NCBI GenBank assembly: GCA_023079485.1
Contig: CM041084.1
Location: forward strand, 98,436,467 to 98,500,466
Direction of reading: 5' to 3'
From: Archilochus colubris
Taxonomy: Eukaryota > Chordata > Aves > Apodiformes > Trochilidae
Length of the DNA stretch: 64,000 nt
The notes under the pieces are model-generated. The model saw only the letters and a program-made list of their open reading frames with translations, searched no databases and was not told the DNA's origin. Below, piece after piece: positions 50,551 through 61,800 of the stretch. The position numbers and the translations under genes are program-made. How positions within the stretch are numbered: position 1 is the stretch's first letter; each line of letters starts with the position of its first letter.

Positions 50551-51099
50551 AGAATCATAGAAACATAGAATTGGCTGGGTTGGAAAGGACCTCAGAGATC
50601 ATCAAGTCCAACCCTTGATCCATTACTGCTGCAGTTACCAGCCCATGGCACTGAGTGCCACATCCAGTCTCTTTTGAAATATCTCCAGGGATGGAGAATC
50701 CACTACTTCCCTGGGCAGCCCATTCCAATGCCTGATCACCCTCTCAGTAAAGAAATTCTTTCTAATATCCAACCTAAACCTCCCCCGGCACAACTTGAGA
50801 CCATGCCCTCTTGTCTTGCTGAGAGTTGCCTGGGAAAAGAGACCAACGTCCACCTGGCTACACCCTCCTTTCAGGGAGTTGTAGAGAGCAATGAGGTCTC
50901 CTCTGAGCCTCCTCTTCTCCAGGCTGAACAGCCCCAGCTCCCTCAGCCTCTCCTCATAGGATCTGTGTTTGAGTCCCTTCACCAGCCTGGTTGCCCTCCT
51001 TTGGACCCACTCCAGGACCTCAATATCCTTCCTGAACTGAGAGGCCCAGAACTGGACACAGTACTCGAGATGTGGCCTCACCAGCGCTGAGTACAGGGC
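50551..51099 (-). mobile_element. CR1 LINE, 5'-truncated (sense -), relatively young
   Basis: It starts (plus strand) with AGAATCATAGAAACATAGAA, the reverse complement of CR1 terminal octamers. It then runs through GGGTTGGAAAGGACCTCAGA, the antisense ORF2 3' coding region, and on to CAGTACTCGAGATGTGGCCTC and CACCAGCGCTGAGTACAGGG, where CR1 similarity ends. It is about 80 bp longer at the 5' side than its relative at 44840-45308. There is no clear target-site duplication. Confidence 0.95.
50635..51081 (-). pseudogene. CR1 ORF2 C-terminal fragment (non-LTR retrotransposon polyprotein)
   Basis: A 148-codon frame reads [20 protein letters not shown], then [20 protein letters not shown] and onward to the natural ORF2 terminus shortly after ALSAMGW. 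This is the region following the reverse transcriptase palm in CR1-type LINEs. The first codon is GTG within ORF2, not a true start, and the frame stays open a few codons further upstream (ALYSAL, to about 51109). It differs from the copy at 44921-45268 at about 11 of 115 shared residues. The endonuclease and catalytic RT motifs are missing, so it is inactive. It should not be annotated as a host gene. Confidence 0.92.
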
Positions 51100-51274
51100 T
51101 AATGCAACTCACTATGCACAAGACACTGTTAGCTCATGTTTAAAGTTGCCACCAGATGGTCAAAATAATTTTCATCGGAGCTGCTACTTGGCCAACCGGT
51201 CTTCTGTCCATACTGGTGCTCAAGGTTGTTTCGTCCCAGGTGCTGGACACAACAGAACGCTTCTTTCTCTTTGT

Positions 51275-51465
51275 TGAACTCTTTGAGGTTTCTGGCAGCT
51301 CATCAGTGCAGAGCATGCCAAGGTGCTTGTGAATGGCAGTCCTGCCTCCAGTCAACCAACTGCTTCCCCCAGTTTCAGAGAACACCAGTCAAATGGCCAT
51401 CCCAGTCACCTGATCTGTCTCCTCTGCAGCTCTTGCAGTGGATTCAGCTCCTGTAGTTGAATATC
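51275..51465 (+). pseudogene. Tc1/mariner-like transposase trace (degenerate)
   Basis: At 51388-51423 the plus strand reads VKWPSQSPDLSP, which matches the block around the second catalytic Asp of Tc1-type DDE transposases (typically a WP-x-x-SPDLNP-type motif). D63 of the local open frame (51412-51414) would be the catalytic residue. Just upstream, in another frame, 51311-51341 reads AEHAKVLVNG, which could be a decayed form of the usual HTAKVV-like block preceding a WF segment. Downstream the frame ends soon, with no WD/E-containing continuation. No terminal inverted repeats were located, and one or more frameshifts are needed. The ten-residue motif match is the main support, so this is tentative. 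Confidence 0.45.
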
Positions 51466-52287
51466 TAGTTTGGAAGAAGCTGAGCTTTTGCAAAATACTG
51501 ACAGCACAACTATGGTAGCACTGTGAATTGAGGAAAGGTGCTGTTGGCCAGCATTTAGATTCATGATATAAATTCCCTAACAGAAGAATATTTGGAACAC
51601 AAAGGGTGGCTTGGGCACCTAATACACTCTAAGCGAAATTCTCAAGAACTGAAGATCTATGAAAACCCTCATCAGAGCGGATAGAAGTAAAAGGCCTTAA
51701 ACTATGAAGTGTTTACTACGAAGTGAAGAGGTGAATTAAGAGAGGCTAAAGAATAGTTTTTGTAGTCATGAGCCTCCTCTCCCATCTGCTATTTATGCTA
51801 CACACAGTGGATATATATTTCTACCCTATGAATTTCAAGGCACACAGACAGTAACAATTAAGTCATCCAGATTTTAAAAGCAGATAAAAAGCAGATAAAA
51901 TATTTCTTTATACACTTTTCAGACATCTGCAGGCAGTTATCAGAAGAGTTTTTGTTTGTTTTTGTTTTTTTTTTTTACTTTAAATTGGATTATTTGCCTC
52001 AAGCATACACAGAAGAGTTTTTAATTAAAAAAAAAGTTTCTTGTGATACAGTGAAGAACTGCTAAAAACAGGGGTAGAGAAGAGATTGTTCTCCCTGGTA
52101 GAAGCAGTGAACCTGCAGAAGAGAGGATTGCTCAATGGGGCCAGCTAGAGCATCACCTGCCAAGTCAGCCACTCTCACAGACTGGGAACTAGCAAGCGTG
52201 AGACACAGCCAGTTGGCTTTGGCGGAATATTTATGGAGGATGCAGAGGCTTATTTACTGAATAATCTGGAGACCATCTGGTGGTATC
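51466..52287. other. Intronic spacer, simple sequence only
   Basis: A (TTTG)n/poly-T tract occupies about 51948-51976. A direct repeat of AAAGCAGATAA is at about 51876-51897. Nothing else is recognised. Confidence 0.55.
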
Positions 52288-52468
52288 CAGTGACAAGAAC
52301 ACTGAACTGAAAGTGGAAAAGCCTGAGCTCTATTTCTGGCTCTGCCAACTATTCTCTGTGACCTCTGGTGGCTCAGTTACCCCACCTAAAAGTTGGAAAA
52401 CACCCGTACTGTCATCTCTAGGAAACTCTGAGATAATTCAGTAAGAATCACCATTTATTACTATTTCA
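52288..52468 (+). mobile_element. MIR-type (CORE-SINE) fossil
   Basis: The order of landmarks follows amniote MIR SINEs: CAGTGACAAGAACACTGAAC TGAAAGTGGAAAAGCCTGAG (the tRNA-derived part and box-B neighbourhood), TTCTGGCTCTGCCAAC (52334), TGTGACCTC near 52357, then GGCTCAGTTACCCCACCTAA near 52370, the counterpart of the conserved CTCAGTTTCCCCATCTGTAA. The tail GAAACTCTGAGATAATT and a final ATTATTACTATT-like end (52455-52466) resemble the 3' part seen in sauropsid copies. It is very old and substituted, with no intact pol III promoter. Confidence 0.65.
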
Positions 52469-54368
52469 GGTTGTCAGTAATCAGAGTTTTCCATCTGGAT
52501 TAACAAAAAATAATTATACCAGTCTCAACAGCAAAAGTACATAACTTGAGGTTAGGACAAAAAAATCTCTAAATAATTTCTAAACAAACTAGAGAGTTTT
52601 CTTAACGGTGACATTTCTAAAACAATGAGGTTCTTTTTTCATTTTTTTTCTTTAGAAAAATTGCACATCAATTAGAAGGGAAGATCTTTACATCGTACAG
52701 GACATTCCACAGATCCAGCCGAGTGCTCATGACTGTAACTGGGTTGACAAAAGGGCAATCTAAACCACTACAGAGTTCTAAATTTGTTACCATCTTGCTG
52801 AACCTTTAAAGTAAACATCTGTAGGGGACAGGAGCAATGGAGCAACCAGATAAAACACCTACAAGGCATGTTGATTCCCTTCAGCACTGATTTACTCTGC
52901 TCTGAAGGCCACAGACTTTGACTGACATCTGTCCTGGTAGGTTAACTTTTTCAGATATACTGCTATATTTGCTTTCTGTTCTCCATAATCCACTGACAAT
53001 CTACAACAGAGATAATGTGAAGTCACCTCCAAGGAGGAATAAGAAAAAAAATCCCACCAAGGAATAGAATCACTTTGATAAAATCACCAGATGACTAAAA
53101 GCTACCACTAATCCGAATCCCAATTCAAGTCAAAAAAACCTTCCTGCTGCAAGCAAAAACCCTGCTATCCCCAACTGAAAGTTTTGTTGGATTCTCCCAT
53201 AGGTGATAAAGTAGTGGAATGAGAGAGTTTCTGCCTACCAGGAGGATTCCCACACAAACAGAGCCCAGACATGTCCCACGTTCTTCTCACAGAACTGGTC
53301 ACCCTTGTCTAATCTCCTTAAGTCATCTGGTGTCTCACTGGGGAAGTGCTATCTAGGACAAAGAAATCTGTAGGGATGCTGGCAAGAGTGGAAAGTGAAT
53401 CTTGTGACCAAGCTCACTGAGGCTGGGCTGCTCAGGAAAATGATAATAAAGTGGAAGAGCTCTATTTTTATGAGGGTGTAGGAAAACAGGAAGAAAGGTA
53501 GCAGGAGGACCAGACCTCCCTTGGTGGGAGGGAGAGGAAGAGAGAGAGGAAGGAAGAAATGCACTTCTTTTCACAGATACACGGGTCAATAACTAAACAC
53601 GTAACAATGAAGTTTAAATTTAAACACTGAGTTATTTTTTCAACAATGCTCCTGTATAAGATAGTTCCAAACTATGACCTTTCTTTGCTGATGCTGGAAG
53701 AGATCCAAGATATTTCAGGAAGAAGTTGGGTCTTCAGGTAAGTAGATTAACTTTTTATGTAGTTTGTAAGATTTTCCAGACAATGTGTGGATTGGAAAAA
53801 GGCTTCTGTTGACATCCACATTTCTTAGGAAGTGGAATAAAAATAGTCAGAGGCTGTAGCAACTAAACTGAGTTCCAAAAAGTCAGCGTTAGACTTCCAA
53901 AATAAAAAGAAGGAATACTGTTTGGAAAACATTTCAATGGGAAAATTATACATTTTTTTTTAATGGAAGCTATTTTCTTGTACTGCAATCACACTACTGC
54001 CTGAGCCTGCATGATATGTGTACTTTACAATGTTTTGGATCCTTGCAGTCTAAAGCATAGACTAAATAGACTAATACAGTATGGCAGGATATACTTACAA
54101 AGTATTTAGGTAGCTTTACAGCTCAACCAGCCCTGCTGACAGGGGAACAGGAAGGGGGAAAGTCCTTTATTATTTACTCAGTGGACTGGAAAAAGACTGT
54201 ATGAGCTATAAAGAACATCATTAAGTCAGTAGAGGCAGGCAAATGTTTGTTGTTGTTTTTTTTCTTTGTTTGTTTGTTTTTTAAGCCACTTGTTTGTTTA
54301 TACCTTTTACTGAAATTTTTCATTTTAAAGTCTGCTTACCCTAGTGTATTTTGTATACACATAACAAA
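52469..54368. other. Intronic stretch, no gene seen
   Basis: A purine-rich segment at 53523-53559 (GGAGGGAGAGGAAGAGAGAG-type) and a (TTTG)n/poly-T tract at 54245-54282 are the only structured parts. The 71- and 78-codon minus-strand frames at 53349-53589 are readings of the polypyrimidine strand. Confidence 0.55.
53523..53559. repeat. Purine-rich (GA/GGA) tract
   Basis: An almost pure purine run on the plus strand made of GGGAG, GGAAG and AGAGAG units; a low-complexity tract. Confidence 0.85.
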
Positions 54369-55080
54369 ATGCTGGGAGATGTAGTGGTTGGGGGCTGTCT
54401 TGGGCTTAGTGACCATGAAATGGTGAAGTTCTCAATCTGAGCTAATCTTAGGAGGGAATTTAGCAAAACCTCCACCATGGACTTCCAGAGGGCAGACTTT
54501 GGCCTGTTCAGGACACTGGCTGAGAGAGTGCCTTGGGAGGTTGTCCTGAAGGACAAAGAGGTACAGGAAGGTTGGACATTGTTCAAGAAGGAAATCTTAA
54601 AAGTGCAGGAGCAAGTTCAGAGAAGGGCAACCAAGCTAGTGAAGAGGCTGGAGAAAAAGCCCTATGGAGAAGAGGAGGCTGAGAGGAGACCATAACACTC
54701 CCTGCAGCTACCTGAAAGGAGGTTGTAGGGAGGTGGGTGCTGGCATCTTTTCTCAAGTGAATAATGATAGAAGCAGAGGAAATGGACCTGAAGTTGCACT
54801 AGGGGAGGTTTAGACTAGATATCAGGAAGAATTTCTTTACTGAGAGAGTAGTTAGGCATTGGAATGGGCTGAGCATGGGGGTGCTGGGATCATCCCTGGA
54901 AGTATTTAAAACCCATGTAGATGAGGCACTTGAGGACATGCTTTAGTGGGTGATATAGATATCAATATATATGTATTTTATCTGAGGGGTCTGGTGGTGG
55001 TGGTGGGTGTTTACAGTTGGACACAGTGCAGTGATCTTAGTGGCCTTTTCCAACTGTGACCGTGTTGTGATTCTGTGATA
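54369..55080 (+). mobile_element. CR1 LINE with large internal deletion joining endonuclease end to ORF2 C-terminus (sense +)
   Basis: The 5' part reads GDVVVGGCLGLSDHEMVKFS (from about 54378). It includes the SDH motif carrying the conserved His of the APE-type endonuclease, followed after a gap by DFQRADFGLF and VPWEVVLKDKEVQEGWTLFK. At about 54610-54618 the sequence passes directly into VQRRATKLVKRLEKKPYGEE, which normally lies beyond the reverse transcriptase. Essentially the whole RT coding region is deleted. The 3' part continues through CAGGAAGAATTTCTTTACTG near 54823 to GTTGTGATTCTGTGAT at 55080. A stop interrupts the endonuclease part directly after the KFSI codons. Confidence 0.93.
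54477..54695 (+). pseudogene. Chimeric CR1 ORF2 remnant (linker fused to C-terminal segment)
   Basis: A 72-codon open frame. Residues 1-46 correspond to the ORF2 linker between endonuclease and reverse transcriptase (ADFGLF, VPWEVVL, EGWTLFKKEI). Residues 47-60 correspond to the post-RT region (VQRRATKLVK). The join preserves the frame by chance, then the frame is lost within about 12 residues. It is a by-product of the internal deletion, not a gene. Confidence 0.85.
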
Positions 55081-57187
55081 CATTGCAGTAAGATCATATT
55101 AAGGAAGATGACAGTCTTTCAACCTACCTATTTTTAACCCTGCTAAACTAAGACTGGTGCAATAAGGTTTTGTTTGCTGGATGGATGTGCATCTGTCTCC
55201 ATGTTCATGAAATAATTCTGTACCACAACAAAATAATGCTACAAATCATTATCACTTACTGTTGTCACAGTGTACACACCCAGACATATAATAAGTGTAC
55301 TTTACCTTTTCCCACATCTTTGTTTGGTTGAAATTTCAGTCTGCCTTGAAAAACTGAAACACTCCAAATATTAATGGGATTTTGGTTAAGTTAGTAACAG
55401 TACTGAATAAACAAAGACTTCTGGTTGTTATCTTCAGGCTTTATCACATTTTTCAATTTTTTTTTCACTATTACAGCTATACTAAATATTTTTAGAGTAA
55501 GGTTTACCCATAAGAAACTTAAGATTGTGCTGTGCAAATTTAAATTATACCTGCAGCTTTTAATGAAGAGCTGTCCTGTTTGAAGAAAGCATACCTTCAA
55601 ACTATCTAGCTATGAACTGAATAATCTCATCTTGGAATTCATTAAATTTTCAGTAATCTGAAAAGCACTACACAGCTCGTGTCTTATCTGCAGCAAGGAA
55701 AAGCAGAGCTCTGTTGTAATTCACTGAACCTCAGCAGTATCACATTACACTTGTATTTGTAAAATGGCTATTTACCTTCACATACAAAAGAGCAATCTAA
55801 TACTACACAATGGAAAAAAAAAAAAAAAAGAAGTTACTAATGTAGTAATTTAGGCACCAAACTAAGCTTCTAAAGACTGTTCAATACACCAAAGTATCAT
55901 AGTTTTGTGCAGGACGAAAGTTTTATAGTGTTGCTACCATCAGAAACTGTTTTTTTCTGTAAACTCCCCTCCAGCAACAATAACTTTCCCCCACTTTTAA
56001 TAGCTTAGCATGAAAATTATTTCTATGCGACCCTGTTTTCCGTAACACCCACAATCATTTTGGCCACCCCAGGATAGGAATGAATTCATCCTGTATGAAA
56101 CAGGCCTATGACAGTGTATCTTGGATGAAAATGGAGGTTGGGTGTGTTTGAGTACACTGATCAGCTCTTCATGCCATTAAAGTCACTGACACTTCTGTCA
56201 CTGGCTTTAGAAGGCCCAGCCTTCCAACTAGAAGAGGTGAAAGGATGAACTGCACCTCAACTGAGTAATTTCTCAAATAATAACTTGAAGCATGTCTGTT
56301 TGGCTGTTAAGCTCTGCCTAATTTAGAACAGCTATTGAAGGTTATTTTTGTTCTAACATACCATTAGATCTCATGTTTTCCATGTTTTGTAGTAACAACT
56401 TTCCACAACAGCTACTCTCCTTGCCCGTTACATTCATTTTATGAATCACAAGAAAAAGGTATTTGTAAAGTTCCAGATTACCACCCCTCAAATCAGCCAT
56501 GTACAATTTAAATCTGCATTTACTTCTGGAAATCAGTATTACTGCACACCATGCACAATTAGGATAGAAAGACAGGTGTGTTACGCTTGACTGAAGCAGA
56601 ATGGTCCATCCAGAAAGAATGAAATTACTGAAATGAAAGCATAGCTAGTTGATTGTAACATCTTACAAGCCACTGAAAGGAGCAAAGAGATACATTAACA
56701 AGGATGACACAAGATCAATTTTCATAGGGATCTCTACTCAGAAGATGCTGTTCATCAAACCAACACAGGCACAGGGGGCAACACACTGGGGCAATGTTGA
56801 ACTTGACATCCTGCACCTGGATCCATCATCCCAATGATCAGTTTTAAAAGAATTCATTTACATAAACGTTTTATGAGCTGTAAAAGAAGGAAAAACATTA
56901 TGCAGCACTCCACAGTTCTTAAAACATATATTGTATGCAAGGAGAAAGATTATCTGCAGCTGTAAGCATAAAATGTGACCATAAGCATAACATGTAAATG
57001 TTACACAGACATTTCAGTTGTAGACCAGCTTATTAAACTGTTTAAGCCCCACTGCAAGGTATGCTGTTTCCTTAGCCTGGTTTCCTAAGGAAAGGAGACT
57101 TATGCTGTCCTATCATCTGTCTGACAAGCAACTATGACTTCAAACACCACAGAAAAGGCAGAGGACTCAAAGAAGGAGATGAAGACT
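55081..57187. other. Intronic stretch, no gene seen
   Basis: AT-rich spacer with an A16 tract at 55814-55829. No coding, RNA or transposon landmarks were recognised. Confidence 0.55.
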
Positions 57188-57420
57188 ACATGTAGACTAA
57201 ATATTAGGAAGAAGTTCTTTAGCATGAGGGTGGTGAGACTCTGGAACAGATTGCCCAGGGAAGTTGTGGATGCCCCCTCCATAGAGGTGTTCAAGGCCAG
57301 GTTCAATGAGGCCTTGAGTGACTTTGTCTAGTTGAGAGCCATCCCTGCCCATGGCAGGCAGGTTGGAGAAAATGATCTCTAAGGTCCCTTTCAATCCAGG
57401 CCATTCTACGATTCTATGAT
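57188..57420 (+). mobile_element. CR1 LINE 3' fragment (sense +)
   Basis: CATGTAGACTAAATATTAGG then AAGAAGTTCTTTAGCATGAG and GGAAGTTGTGGATGCCCCCT follow the CR1 ORF2 end (degenerate RLNIRKKFFSMRVVRLWNRL and PREVVDAPSIEVFKARFNEA in translation, stop at 57329). The 3' untranslated part then runs through GATCTCTAAGGTCCCTTTCA to the terminal CCATTCTACGATTCTATGAT, a well-preserved octamer tail. It is 5'-truncated to about 230 bp, so the insertion is short but not especially old. Confidence 0.93.
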
Positions 57421-57585
57421 ACAAAATCTAACAAGAACATCATTGGCTGGAGGAATGAACTGGCTCAACAGCACCTTACTGAAGAGAAGTTATAGCATAA
57501 TCCCCAAAAGCTATGTGTTTACTGGATTACCTGCTGACTGATCTCCATGGTCTGACCGGTCAGTCATTGCTTAACCACCAAAAGG

Positions 57586-57621
57586 TGCCCCAATATGCAC
57601 TGCACATGCCCCAACATGCAC
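57586..57621. repeat. Short direct repeat (two 15-mers, 21-bp period)
   Basis: TGCCCCAATATGCAC at 57586-57600 and TGCCCCAACATGCAC at 57607-57621 differ at one base. Confidence 0.85.
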
Positions 57622-58861
57622 AGCTGGAAGGGAACACGGACTACCCAGAGTAAAAAATCAAGCAATAGGAGGCCTAAAAGAAAAAAGAGCTATTTACTGT
57701 CACTGGAGTAGTATCTACAATACATCCACAGGCAACCAGAATTTATTAGCTCCATTACTTATGGAACAAATTACAATTTACAGGACTGAGAACAACACTT
57801 TGAGCTCCTGGTTAAGATCCAATAGCACATGGTGCCAGGCACACTGCTTGAGCTAAGAAGAAAAGTAGGAGAATGAATGGAGGAAACTATGTATAAAGGG
57901 TGCCAATATAAAGCTATGTTAGCTCATTTGTATGATATTTACATATAGATATATTGAGTCTTTATTACATATTATGAGACAAAACATACTACATAAAACT
58001 TGCAGAACTCTTTCCCCAAATGTAAGAAACTTTTATGATGGCCATCACCGAAATTCCATATAATAAATTTAACATACAAACCACAGCTTAGTTAGCAGCT
58101 TCAGCAAACTCAGAACACAGTAAGTCTTTAAGCTGGCTATTTAATGGAGACTTCTGTAATCAAAGATGTAAACAACACGACAGTCCAATATAAAGATTAG
58201 ATTAGATTTAAATTGGATTTATGAACCAAAGTATCCACCAGAGATATCCTAGACTTATTTCTGTACAGTAAAATGTCTTAAAACTGCTTCCATCACAGCA
58301 AACATTTATTAACCTGGGGGAACGTTCCTATCCCACGAAAACAAGTCTCTGTTTTAGAATGTGTTCACTTCAAGAGTCCAGAGTCTAACACTAATTTCCA
58401 GCTTACCCTCAAAAGTCAGTTCATACAGAGAAACAGAAACAGAGGTTAAAATTCAGTTGTGTCCTAAAGAACAGGGCCTGCTACCACCCCTTGCTACCAG
58501 TCACTAAAATTTTCAAGATATGTGGTGAGTGAAGACCAAGAGTCAAACAGGACAATGATAAAAAAACCAAAAAGCTGTCTAATCTCCAAAACAGAATAGC
58601 TAATAATTCTGAAGTTTACAATTGCATTTACAGGAAAATTGAAGTCAGATGTTATTCCCTTCCATATTACATGTAATGCCATCAGTTAATAACAAACTTT
58701 TTAAACAGTTTTGTACACACAAAGCATAAAGCAGAGTATCTGAGATTCATCTACCAGAAGAGAAAATTTCTTGACTGACTAAAAGCATGACTGGCTCTGT
58801 AAATAGGATGTTATTTTTTTTTTCTTGTACCACTGTCTGCTTCTCATCTGCTATTAAGTTC

Positions 58862-58882
58862 TTTTTTTTTTTTTTTTTTTTA
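58862..58882. repeat. T21 homopolymer
   Basis: Uninterrupted T-run followed by AATACATTTTG. Confidence 0.95.
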
Positions 58883-61800
58883 ATACATTTTGATATTTTT
58901 ACACAGACACGAGCTGTGCTTCCAGCTAAGTGACCTGCAGTGCAATTTACTGTAGTGTGTACTGTACAAAGTTCTTTGGTATCCACAGGAACAGTTACCA
59001 ACTGATGTGAACTTCCTTCCCTAAAGAGCTTGTTTTGAATAACAAACTACTCCAGGGGGAAATACATTATCTTGTCTAATCAAATGTTGAAGTGAGGCTC
59101 ATTTAATTCCAGGGTTTTACTATGTGTTGTGGAAATGTGCATGACACCGACCTTTAATTAAATCTCAACCTTAAAGGAGGGCACTAAAAGCTTAGCAGCC
59201 CAGACTGCACGTATGGATTTAAAGCTACATTTAAATGGTTGAAAAAATCCTGAATTTTTTTCCATTTTTTAGTGAATGTGATCTCTAGGATATTTGCTTT
59301 CAGGTAATCTCTGCAAAAGGGTTTTCATAAGTATAAGCAGTTATTTATTCTTTGTACAGTCAGCTTTAAAATACTGAAGCTAAATGTACCACCTGGCATG
59401 TAGTTTGTGTTATCAACATGCTTCCTTTTATCTAAGTGTATTTATTCAGTGTTTTTTTGATTATTTAAAAATGTTCCACACTGAGAAGTATGTACTTTAG
59501 ACAGAAAACAATTCAACAGGACAGCATCACATACATGCAGGGCAAAAGTTCACCTTTCACGTCAGAGAGCTTGTGTCAGGTAAAAATATAACTTGGGCTC
59601 TCGTGATAACTTCCCAGGTAGCATGAAGCAGAAACAGCCAAGCCATACCTGAGAGGCCTTCTGGTGAGAATATACCTTTAGGGAAGTCTCCAGCCCAGGT
59701 CCCACCAGGGAAGGAAAGGACAAGTCAATGTAGGGAGAAAAGACAAGGAAACAAAGGGAGATATTGAGGGGCTTTTTTTAGGGTCCCTTTTCTTTCCTTC
59801 ACCTTGAGCATCCCACAGCACAAGTCCCTACACAGGACAAGAGAATCTGGCATGCCCATTGTGAGCTGGGAAAGTGGAGAAGGAAAGTCTTGCTGACACT
59901 GTTGGAAACATGGATAAAGAAGGAAATATTCTGATGAATTACTGAAATATGCACTGCTGGTTCAATGCACCCATGAAAAAAATATACTACCTCATTCCCA
60001 TGGTTAAACAGACATCATCCTGAAATTTTTGCCACTTCTTTCAGACAATAAACAACCCTATAAATACTATAAGAACTATAATAAAACATCTGAAAAACTG
60101 GTTCAATATTCAGGTGTTACTTTACTTTTGCTGTACTGGCCAAATACTGTTTTTAAAGTCAACGTTTTACACCTGCACACAAGGTATAAAGGTCTCAGTA
60201 AATTGGAATAAATCCATTAAACCCCAAATAAATACTCTGTATTTTTTGCAATTAATACAGAGCAGTTGACAGATGATTTGCAACTGTTGAACATTGTCTT
60301 CTTGTAAAGTGAAGAGCCACAAGTTTAGGGCAGAGTTTAGGGCACAGGTTCTCCAGTGCAGCAAAAGCTGTATCTTTAAAAATGTCTATATTTGACAAAT
60401 ATTTCAAATTGTTCCTAATGATTCAGTTCTAAGTTTTAGTCTGCTTGTTTCCAACATGTTTTTGATTAAAAAATAAAAATTATAACAAAACCTGCTTAAA
60501 TTAAACCTTTGAGTTAAATGTGAATGTTTATTTATTTCTTTATTTAGAGGAATAAAGTAACAATATTGACATCTATTGATAGGTCATTGTACCAATTTAG
60601 ACCACGTTTTTTGCATATTTATATTTTAGATACTTTGCATTTAGACACAGATGAAGGACAATTTTATTGCAGCCTAAGGATGCTTGATTTTATTTTTTTT
60701 TTTTAACAAAGCTGCTGCTCATGCCAATATTTTACTTTACATAATTAAAAAAAAATGAACTTCCTTTCCTTGTGTCATGCTCATGTCCCTCTTAATGTGC
60801 TCAGGAAACATAATCGGGACATTTTCCTCATGATAACAAAGCATTCAGATAGTAGAGAAGTGAACATGGAAACTAAGGTAAAGTAACTGCAATAATGCAA
60901 TTTAAAACAAATTATGAATACTGTCAGATGCAGAGAAGCATTCAGCTTGCCTGCACACAGTACTCGTTATTCATGTAAGATGGTGTCTGTGTTTTAGTAA
61001 AGATGAACATATTTTCTTTTAATTTCTTTTAATTTTTCCAGGTTGCATACATTAGGTTGAAAAGCGAGGAGATTTGTTTTCTTCTTCTCCTTTTATCTTC
61101 CATGAGAAAAGATATGAAATAATTTAATACTTGAGCAAATACAGACGTAGATACTAGAGACTGTGTTTTAACATTTTTAGCCAGAGTTGAAAAGTTCAAC
61201 TGAAAAGCTTCATTGGACTTTATGAAGACAAAACATTAGAGCATATCATACTTGCTCTCAGTTCACCTCCTAAGAAACACAACAGATCTTAGCTGAAATC
61301 TGAATTGATCCTCAGGCTTTATATGTATACATTAAACTGAATGTGCCACTTCATGGCTTGTGAAACTTCAGGAGTTTCACCACTGCATATGTGTAAAACT
61401 GCCTAACTTTCTTTGGAACTGTTGAGTGCAATTTTCCCTCTCTTTTTTTTTTTTTTTTGGAAGAAGCCTCTCCTGTCTCACAGAAAGAAAACTACAATGC
61501 ATTTTGGTAAAAAGGCAATGTGTGTGTGTGCTCTCACGCTTGCTATGGTGCAACTGGAAAAATTAAATAATGCTTAATAGAGGAATCCTACTGGCATATA
61601 AAGCAAAACTTTCACCTGAACAACAGCTATTTTTTTTTTCTTTTTAGTTAGTCCACCTAAAAACAAGTTATCAGATTGCTCATTGGGGTATGTTGGAAAG
61701 AAATGTCTTTTGAAAAGACTTCTCTAACTTAAGAAGGCTTGTGCAGGGTGACACCAGAGGTCTTCCTAGCTCACTCTCCTTTTTTGAAGCAGCAGCTGCC

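Noticed and set aside
50674..51090. 138-codon plus-strand open frame
   Set aside because: It is the antisense strand of the CR1 ORF2 C-terminal region; the minus-strand frame carries the real CR1 protein similarity.
53349..53589. Overlapping leucine/serine/proline-rich minus-strand frames
   Set aside because: They are readings of a polypyrimidine low-complexity strand, not coding sequence.
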